Source: Alkalimonas sp.
GTDB taxonomy: Bacteria > Pseudomonadota > Gammaproteobacteria > Enterobacterales > Alteromonadaceae
Length of the DNA: 5,312 bases
Direction: 5' to 3'
NCBI GenBank assembly: GCA_007117525.1
Contig: SKGJ01000038.1
Location: 1 to 5,312 of the forward strand
Part shown: one piece after another, positions 1-4,655 of the stretch
Layout of the letters: every line of letters begins with the position of its first letter
Position numbering within the stretch: the first letter of the stretch is position 1
Notes under the pieces: model-generated
Told to the model about the DNA's origin: nothing
What the model saw: the letters and a program-made list of their open reading frames with translations, nothing else
Database searches by the model: none
Position numbers and translations under genes: made by a program

Positions 1-78
1 GCAGCAGGCCCAGGTGGCAGCGACTTGTTTATTTTGTCACCGGACAGCGGTGCCACTCCAGGTATGCGGGTGAAATAA
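1..78 (+). CDS. 3' end of an unidentified upstream gene (partial)
   Basis: Frame 1 is open from the first base to a TAA at 76-78 and reads 25 residues, ending in ...SGATPGMRVK. The other two frames give less protein-like translations: one is rich in Cys and His, the other in Arg. The TAA lies 22 bases before the transporter ATG, a spacing typical of genes in one operon, so this is plausibly the C-terminus of a gene co-transcribed with the transporter. The fragment is too short to name a family, and a chance open frame of this length is not excluded. Confidence 0.4.
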   Translation, partial: AAGPGGSDLFILSPDSGATPGMRVK

Positions 79-100
79 GCCATCACAACACGGAGGCGTC

Positions 101-1651
101 ATGCAGCAAACCGGACCTTTCAGGGCTTTCTCATCCCTGTACTTCTCCACCTTTCTAATGGTGTTAGGCGCCGGTTTGCTCACCACCTATCTGGGGCTTT
201 ATCTGGCCAAAGAGCAGGTCAACCAGCTCTGGATTGGTGGCCTGATGTCGCTGTACTACCTCGGATTGGTGCTGGGCTCAAAAGTTGGCCACAAACTGAT
301 TGCCCGGGTTGGCCACATTCGCGCCTTTGTCGCTAGCACCGGCCTGGTCACCGCTTCAGCACTTGGTCATGGTCTGGTGCCGGATCTCACTTTTTGGTTG
401 TTGCTGCGCTTTTTGGTGGGCATGGGCATGATGTGCCAGTACATGGTGCTGGAAAGCTGGCTCAACGAGCAAGCCGATAACCACCAACGCGGTGCTGTTT
501 TTGCCAGCTACATGATTGTGTCTTACTTCGGTATGGTGGCTGGCCAGCTGATCATTGGCTCCTTCCCCGAGCTCGGACTGGAACCTCTCCTGCTGGTTGC
601 CATTGGTTTTGCTTTATCCATTGTTCCGATAGGCATTACCCGGCGCATCCACCCTGCGCCGTTGCACCCTGCACCGTTACAAATCAGCGCCTTTTGGCAA
701 CGGATGCCGCAATCACTGACCACCATCACGGTGGCGGGGATCATTGTCGGTGCCTTTTATGGTTTGGCGCCTGCCTATGTCAGCAACACCGGTCTTGCCA
801 ATGAGCAGGTGGCTCTTTTTATGGCGGTCACCATTATCGCCGGTCTGGTGGCACAATGGCCGATGGGTAAACTGTCGGATCGGATCCCTCGCAGTCGGTT
901 ACTCCGCACCAACAGCGCCTTACTCACACTAGTGGTGCTGCTCATTGCCATCTTGCCGCTGTCTGGCCACATTTTGCTGCTGGCCACCTTTTGCTTTGGC
1001 TTTTTAGCTTTTACGCTCTACCCGATAGCAACGGCCCTTGCCAATCAGCATGCCGAGCAAGATGAGCGGGTCTCGTTATCGGCGGTTATCCTGTTGACCT
1101 TTGGCATCGGTGCCTGCCTTGGTCCCTTGCTGGCATCCGCCTTGATGCAGCTGCTTGGCAACTTTATGTTGTATGGTTTTATGGGGCTGTGCAGCTTTTT
1201 GCTGTTTTTGCGGTTGCAGAGCGTCAACTACAGCCAAAAGCAAGCTGCCCGCATTGTGGCTTCTCAACAGCCCGATGATTACGTGATGGCATCCAGCGAT
1301 GTGTTTTCATCACCACTTTCTGCGGCGCTGGATCCCCGAGTCGATGAAGAAGTGGTGCAAGCACAAATGCTGGATAACGACGTCGATACCGATGACAGCG
1401 ACGATCCGCAGACTGAACAAAGCGAACTGGCCCAGGCCGAGCAGCCGTCCTCAGCTATCGACCCAACAGAGCCGGACGAAGAGCCCGGACAAGCCGCCGA
1501 TGAAGAAACGCCCGACTCGAATACGAAACCTGGTTCAACCAAGACTGAAGGCGATTCAAACAAGGAGCAGCCAACCGCTGAGCCGACGGATAGCACTGAG
1601 ACCATTGTCAGCCGATTGGCTCAGCGGCAAGGGCCCCAAAATACCGATTAA
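101..1651 (+). CDS. MFS transporter, YcaD-like, with long acidic C-terminal tail
   Basis: A 12-helix major facilitator in the inner membrane; the substrate cannot be told from sequence. Hydrophobic segments run from about residue 10 to 372 in two halves. They are separated by a cytoplasmic loop near 180-205 that carries a HPAPL-HPAPL duplication. Motifs matching E. coli YcaD are VLESWL (116-121), GAFYGLAPAY (217-226), QWPMGKLSDR (252-261, the second-half motif A) and FTLYP (304-308). The start is supported by GGAGG at 92-96, four bases before the ATG. YcaD is about 380 residues, whereas this protein has 516. The extra 130 or so, from about residue 386, form a low-complexity tail rich in Asp, Glu, Pro, Ser, Thr and Gln, ending in a short basic/amphipathic stretch (ETIVSRLAQRQ); it should be cytoplasmic and disordered. 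No promoter is visible in the 100 bases upstream. The stop overlaps the convergent neighbour's stop. Confidence 0.9.
   Translation: MQQTGPFRAFSSLYFSTFLMVLGAGLLTTYLGLYLAKEQVNQLWIGGLMSLYYLGLVLGSKVGHKLIARVGHIRAFVASTGLVTASALGHGLVPDLTFWLLLRFLVGMGMMCQYMVLESWLNEQADNHQRGAVFASYMIVSYFGMVAGQLIIGSFPELGLEPLLLVAIGFALSIVPIGITRRIHPAPLHPAPLQISAFWQRMPQSLTTITVAGIIVGAFYGLAPAYVSNTGLANEQVALFMAVTIIAGLVAQWPMGKLSDRIPRSRLLRTNSALLTLVVLLIAILPLSGHILLLATFCFGFLAFTLYPIATALANQHAEQDERVSLSAVILLTFGIGACLGPLLASALMQLLGNFMLYGFMGLCSFLLFLRLQSVNYSQKQAARIVASQQPDDYVMASSDVFSSPLSAALDPRVDEEVVQAQMLDNDVDTDDSDDPQTEQSELAQAEQPSSAIDPTEPDEEPGQAADEETPDSNTKPGSTKTEGDSNKEQPTAEPTDSTETIVSRLAQRQGPQNTD
650..679 (+). repeat. 15-bp tandem duplication inside the MFS gene
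   Basis: Two adjacent 15-base units (650-664 and 665-679) differ at two positions and encode HPAPL-HPAPL (residues 184-193). They lie in the loop between the two six-helix halves of the transporter. The frame is kept, so the loop is simply lengthened by five residues. Confidence 0.8.
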
Positions 1652-3132
1652 AGCTGCTGGTTGATCACCTTGTTCCACAGATTTTGATTGCGGGCGTAAG
1701 AAAAGTATTCCTCGGGATGCCAGCAGCGGGGGATCAAGTCCATGTCTTTTCGCTCCTCATAGTTGGAAACCAACTTCATTAGGATTTCTTTTAACCGTTC
1801 AGGCTTAATTTTTTCCAGCTTCTTGCGTGCTTGAGGGAAAAACAAATTGTTCTCGACCCGGATGGTGCAACCCATGGTTGAAATTTGGTACGACAAGTTC
1901 CGTGTCACCATACGACAAATCGGCACATTGGGATGCGGCGGGTACAAAGCAGTGACGATGGCGTACTCGTAACGATCCAGATCCTGCCGATCCGAGTCTT
2001 TAGGAATGAAGGTAATGCCATAGCCCTGCGGGAAAATTCCGGTGATTTGCATCAAGGCATCGGCAGCAGCTTTGCTGCACATGCCCTTCTCCACCGCTTT
2101 GTCGATCACCAAGCCTACCTTCGGTAAGCTTTCGTAGCTGTAATTGTGCTTGGTGGACAACACCACCGAGGTGTAGATCTGCGGTATCTTCAAAAGATTG
2201 CCAATGCCTTGCTCAGGTTTAATCGAGTTCTTCAGCAAGGTCACCATAAAACCCAGTTTTTCTTGCTCATTGCGCTCAAACCAATCCCGCTCATCCTTAC
2301 TGTTGCCAATGTAGCGGTCTTTACCCAAAGCCTGGGTCAGAAACTTCAGGCTTTCCTTGTAATTGGTTTGCAGCATGGCCAACCGCTCAGGGTTGTCCAA
2401 CACCCGGAACTCATCCTGACTGCCATCCTCACCACGTAAAATTCGTTGCGCGTCAGGGTGCTGTTGACCAATGTCCTGAATGAGTGCAGCCATTAAAAGA
2501 GGGATCTGTACATCGTCGCGAAAAGGCTGATAGCTTCGGCCACCCGTCACTTCCAGCTCTTTGCCTTCATTGTGCTGATAGCGCTTGAGCACATAGCTGT
2601 TGGTAATTTGCTGATCCAGCAACAAGCGATCCAGCAGCCGCAAAGCCAGCACAGCTTTGTACAGGTGCTTGCTTTTTTGATTGCTACGCGCGACCTGTTT
2701 GCCTTCGGTCGGTGAAAGCAGTTGAATGCTGCCCAAGAGCTTGGCCGTTAAGGCATTGGTTTCATCGGCATCGGCTCCCTCAACCATTTCTAAAATACTG
2801 TAGCACAGCTCTTTTAACTGACTCAGACGTGCGTTGCGAAGCTCTTCAACTCCCTGCTGCATGCTGGTCAGGCTCTTCTCCGCCTGTTGTAAGCGTTGCT
2901 CTATCTTCGCCTGATCTGAGCCTGTGACCTGCTGCAAGCGCTCGCGGTACAAGAAAGCCTCTTGCTCTGCCGCACGTTGTTGCTGCAGCAGTTTATCGGC
3001 ATCTAAGAAGTACAACAGCGCTTGTTCGTAAAGAGAGTCTTGAACCTCGGTCTGATCGTATATTTTATGGATCAGGGTTTGTACAGCTTTGCTGTAACTG
3101 GACTTGGCTATTTTTCCCAAGTTCATAGACAT
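1648..3132 (-). CDS. Degenerate HD-GYP-like protein, probably non-catalytic
   Basis: This 494-residue soluble protein has no signal peptide or membrane helix. Residues 45-110 are rich in Gln, Glu, Arg and Leu and probably form a coiled coil. Residues 213-232 (LMAALIQDIGQQHPDAQRIL) match the HD motif region of HD-GYP proteins (AALLHDIG...), but the metal-binding His is Gln219; Asp220 and the IG are kept. Residues about 310-415 resemble the C-terminal part of HD-GYP domains: KIPQIY in place of the usual I-A-D-x-Y, then LPKVGLVIDKAVEKG, ITGIFPQGYGITF and PPHPNVPICRMV, as in the family's G-I-Y-P-x-G and P-x-x-P-x-V segments. No HHE...GYP signature is present. From family knowledge, HD-GYP enzymes hydrolyse cyclic di-GMP with His/Asp-bound metals; with those ligands lost, a binding, scaffold or regulatory role is inferred. 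The Met at 3132 has AAGGAAC just upstream and is preferred over Met3. It follows the oxidoreductase by 17 bases. The assignment rests on pattern reading only. Confidence 0.75.
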   Translation of the reverse strand: MSMNLGKIAKSSYSKAVQTLIHKIYDQTEVQDSLYEQALLYFLDADKLLQQQRAAEQEAFLYRERLQQVTGSDQAKIEQRLQQAEKSLTSMQQGVEELRNARLSQLKELCYSILEMVEGADADETNALTAKLLGSIQLLSPTEGKQVARSNQKSKHLYKAVLALRLLDRLLLDQQITNSYVLKRYQHNEGKELEVTGGRSYQPFRDDVQIPLLMAALIQDIGQQHPDAQRILRGEDGSQDEFRVLDNPERLAMLQTNYKESLKFLTQALGKDRYIGNSKDERDWFERNEQEKLGFMVTLLKNSIKPEQGIGNLLKIPQIYTSVVLSTKHNYSYESLPKVGLVIDKAVEKGMCSKAAADALMQITGIFPQGYGITFIPKDSDRQDLDRYEYAIVTALYPPHPNVPICRMVTRNLSYQISTMGCTIRVENNLFFPQARKKLEKIKPERLKEILMKLVSNYEERKDMDLIPRCWHPEEYFSYARNQNLWNKVINQQL

Positions 3133-3149
3133 CCGTTCCTTATTCGGTC

Positions 3150-4202
3150 TTAAACGAGTGGTGGTGTCGATGCACTGTCTTTGATTTGCAACACCACTTT
3201 CCCCATGGTTTTGTTCTCTGTCAGCCAGCGGTGAGCTTGCTCTGCATCCGTCCAGGGCACGACCTGATGCAGCACTGGCTGGATACGCCCCTGACTAAAG
3301 TCAGCGGAAAAATCCTGCCATAACGAAGCAACCAGCTTGCTCTTGTACTGATCGGATCTGTTGCGTAAGGTGGTACAAATCAATTGTGCCCTTTTGCGAA
3401 ACCAAGGCGCCAGATCAAGCTCCGCGTGCCGCCCTGCCATCAAAGCATAGACCACCACTTTAGCATCCATCGCCAATATACGGGCATTTTTTGCAATATA
3501 ATCGCCAGCCACCGGATCCAAAATCAGTTGGGCACCATCGGACCAATGTTGTTGAATACGCTGAACAAAGTCTTCACTACGGTAATTGATGGCACAGCTC
3601 ACTCCAAGGCTGCGACAAAATTCAGCTTTTTCATCACTGCCAACAGTCACAGCCACCTCTGCTCCCCGTGCCAGCGCAAGCTGGATCGCAGCGGTTCCTA
3701 CCCCACTGGCCCCGGCATGCAACAAGACACGCTGACCGGCTTGCAAGTGCCCCAACGAAAACAGCAACTGATAGGCTGTCAGAAAAACCTCTGGCATGGC
3801 CGCTGCCTGTTGCCAGCTCCAACCGTCAGGAACCAGCATGCAGTGGCTGGCCAGCACTTTTACATACTGAGCATAGCCACCGCCAGGTACCAGTGCCATC
3901 ACCGACTTGCCAAGCCAGTGCTCTAACTCAGAGTTTTGCACCGCAACCACCACGCCACTGACCTCCAGCCCAAGAATTGGACTTTCTCCCGGCTGCGGCG
4001 GATACAAACCCCTGCGCTGCATTAAATCCGCCCGGTTCACACCGGCGACCTGAACTTCAATCAGCAACTGACCATTCAGCAAGCTGGGCAAAGGCGCTTC
4101 TTCCATTCGAAGCTGACTTTCGGGACCTGGCTGGGTGACCGCCAGCACCTTCATCTTGGGTGCTAAGACTTTGTTTTGCAGCACTGTCGACGAGGAGGAC
4201 AT
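3150..4202 (-). CDS. NAD(P)H:quinone oxidoreductase, PIG3/zeta-crystallin-type MDR family
   Basis: A zinc-independent medium-chain dehydrogenase/reductase of the cytoplasm, expected to reduce quinones or related carbonyls with NADPH. The N-terminal GroES-like domain holds AGVNRADLMQRRGLYPP (53-69), the family signature, and ILGLEVSG (76-83). The Rossmann domain holds HAGASGVGTAAIQLA (162-176), where AGASGVG is the nucleotide-binding loop. Later segments match PIG3 proteins: ILDPVAGDYIAKN (227-239), LMAGRHAELDLAP (254-266) and TTLRNRSDQYKSKL (277-290). The Cys and His ligands of zinc-type family members are absent. The family usually begins at the residue equivalent to Met17 (MKVLAVTQPG), so this start adds 16 residues including four serines. 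Even so, GAAAGGAAAG lies just before the 4202 ATG, while no Shine-Dalgarno site precedes Met17, so I keep the longer form. Probably first gene of an operon with the HD-GYP-like gene. Confidence 0.9.
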   Translation of the reverse strand: MSSSSTVLQNKVLAPKMKVLAVTQPGPESQLRMEEAPLPSLLNGQLLIEVQVAGVNRADLMQRRGLYPPQPGESPILGLEVSGVVVAVQNSELEHWLGKSVMALVPGGGYAQYVKVLASHCMLVPDGWSWQQAAAMPEVFLTAYQLLFSLGHLQAGQRVLLHAGASGVGTAAIQLALARGAEVAVTVGSDEKAEFCRSLGVSCAINYRSEDFVQRIQQHWSDGAQLILDPVAGDYIAKNARILAMDAKVVVYALMAGRHAELDLAPWFRKRAQLICTTLRNRSDQYKSKLVASLWQDFSADFSQGRIQPVLHQVVPWTDAEQAHRWLTENKTMGKVVLQIKDSASTPPLV

Positions 4203-4203
4203 G

Positions 4204-4238
4204 ATGCTTTCCTTTCAACTGAAAGAGTTACAAAGCAT
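4204..4238 (-). promoter_or_regulatory. Leader hairpin that could mask the oxidoreductase ribosome site
   Basis: On the minus strand, immediately before the 4202 ATG, ATGCTTT pairs with AAAGCAT (4232-4238 with 4204-4210). Inside this, CTTTCA pairs with TGAAAG (4212-4217 with 4220-4225) around a two-base loop. The two stems are separated by a 6/1 internal loop. The Shine-Dalgarno sequence AAGGAAAG falls in the right arm, so the fold would hide it. The complementarity is directly visible; control of translation is inferred. Confidence 0.4.
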
Positions 4239-4298
4239 TCTTACCTTTTTTGTAGAGTTAATCAATAGCTTAGGAAAGGCAGGTAGTTTAGATTTCAC

Positions 4299-4327
4299 TT
4301 TATCAACTGAAGCACAAGAGCTGACAG
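4299..4327 (-). promoter_or_regulatory. Candidate sigma-70 promoter for the oxidoreductase operon
   Basis: Reading the minus strand, CTGTCA (4327-4322) as -35 and GATAAA (4304-4299) as -10 are spaced by 17 bases; each matches consensus at four of six positions. Transcription would start near 4292, leaving a leader of about 90 bases that includes the hairpin at 4204-4238. The -35 lies inside the left arm of the 4322-4408 inverted repeat. It is weak by sequence alone, and the AT-rich surroundings make chance matches likely. Confidence 0.25.
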
Positions 4328-4408
4328 CTATTTTTTTTCAGATTAATTTTCTATAAAAAACACAATAGAAAAATATTTAGTTATTAAAAATCGTAGCATT
4401 AGCTGTCA
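4322..4408. repeat. 9-bp inverted repeat flanking a very AT-rich core
   Basis: TGACAGCTA at 4322-4330 and its exact reverse complement TAGCTGTCA at 4400-4408 flank 69 bases that are mostly A and T (runs of T at 4331-4338 and A at 4355-4360). The arms face the two possible divergent promoters. A third GCTGTCA occurs at 4499-4505. Possible roles are paired operator half-sites or a promoter-spanning looping element; the arms are too far apart for an ordinary hairpin. No target-site duplication or other sign of an inserted element is seen. Confidence 0.5.
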
Positions 4409-4435
4409 TGAAAACAGCAACAAGTAAGGGATAAT
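4408..4435 (+). promoter_or_regulatory. Candidate promoter for the proposed + strand small RNA
   Basis: ATGAAA (4408-4413, four of six matches to the -35 consensus), a 16-base spacer and GATAAT (4430-4435, five of six matches to the -10 consensus) would start transcription near 4442. It directly follows the right arm of the inverted repeat. A different start nearer to the hairpins is possible, so this is a tentative assignment. Confidence 0.25.
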
Positions 4436-4451
4436 AAGCGCTTCAGAGGAT

Positions 4452-4483
4452 AAGCTGGGGATAAGTGCTGAGCAAGCTGGGGA
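4452..4483 (+). repeat. Direct repeat AAGCTGGGGA, two copies 22 bases apart
   Basis: AAGCTGGGGA is found at 4452-4461 and again at 4474-4483. It overlaps a second repeat series, GGATAA at 4429, 4448 and 4459. The copies lie in the proposed small RNA's 5' half. Their GGGGA could pair with the TTCCCC at 4615-4620. Confidence 0.6.
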
Positions 4484-4507
4484 AAAAGTTCCGATAATGC
4501 TGTCACA

Positions 4508-4529
4508 CCTTACAGGAACCTTGCAGGAA
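4508..4529 (+). repeat. 11-bp tandem repeat CCTTRCAGGAA, two copies
   Basis: CCTTACAGGAA (4508-4518) is followed directly by CCTTGCAGGAA (4519-4529), with one mismatch. Both lie within the loop closed by the ATGCTGT/ACAGCAT stem (4497-4538). Each copy contains CAGGA, the core of CsrA/RsmA binding sites, flanked by short CCT/AGG self-complementarity. Confidence 0.65.
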
Positions 4530-4623
4530 AAACAGCATCAAAGTTACTACACTTGAAAACAGTTTCTCCCTGATAGTTGTTTTCGATAGCGCACGGCTCA
4601 TTCCCGATGAGCCATTCCCCTGA

Positions 4624-4655
4624 GCCCAGAACAGGATTAGTTCTGGGCCTTTTTT
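4624..4655 (+). terminator. Strong Rho-independent terminator, + strand
   Basis: A perfect 9-bp stem, GCCCAGAAC (4624-4632) with GTTCTGGGC (4640-4648), encloses the seven-base loop AGGATTA. It is followed by C and six T residues (4650-4655). On the minus strand the stem is followed by TCAGGGG, without a T run, so it cannot serve as an efficient terminator for the hydrolase gene. The T run overlaps the hydrolase stop codon at 4654-4656. Confidence 0.85.

Larger units (their letters stand above)
4442..4655 (+). ncRNA. Candidate novel small RNA ending at an intrinsic terminator
   Basis: The + strand terminator at 4624-4655 has no + strand gene upstream, because the flanking genes both lie on the minus strand. 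It is preceded by a series of hairpins. Hairpin 1 is ATGCTGT/ACAGCAT (4497-4503 with 4532-4538). Hairpin 2 has a core GAAAACA/TGTTTTC (4555-4561 with 4578-4584), extendable by G-U pairs, with loop TTCTCCCTGATA. Hairpin 3 is GGCTCAT/ATGAGCC (4595-4601 with 4607-4613), with loop TCCCG. The linker to the terminator contains ATTCCCC. Repeated C-rich single-stranded UCCC motifs are typical of trans-acting small RNAs that pair with Shine-Dalgarno sequences. The upstream half has several GGA motifs, as in CsrA-binding RNAs. I recognise no known family (not 6S, Spot 42, RyhB, 4.5S or Qrr). The 3' end is well defined; the 5' end is a guess from a weak promoter, and a shorter form starting near 4545 is possible. 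Confidence 0.45.

Noticed and set aside
1279..1605. Minus-strand Ser/Cys-rich 108-codon ORF.
   Set aside because: It is the mirror of the low-complexity acidic tail of the transporter, whose Asp and Glu codons give Ser-rich antisense.
3384..3926. + strand 180-codon ORF inside the oxidoreductase gene.
   Set aside because: It lies entirely antisense to a well-supported family member, and its composition shows no recognisable domain; it is a shadow frame.
4429..4465. GGATAA repeats as DnaA boxes of a replication origin.
   Set aside because: Only one copy is within one base of a DnaA-box-like sequence, the neighbours are not origin genes, and no further boxes were seen.
4501..4514. TGTCACACCTTACA as a GacA/UvrY or TyrR-type operator.
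   Set aside because: The half-sites are imperfect and their spacing is shorter than either known site requires.
4611..4630. CCCCTGAGCC resembles a segment of E. coli 6S RNA.
   Set aside because: Only about ten bases match; the 6S long-duplex layout and its usual neighbours are absent, and a terminator follows at once.
4624..4655. Terminator for the hydrolase gene on the minus strand.
   Set aside because: On that strand the stem is followed by TCAGGGG with no T run; the T run lies on the other side.
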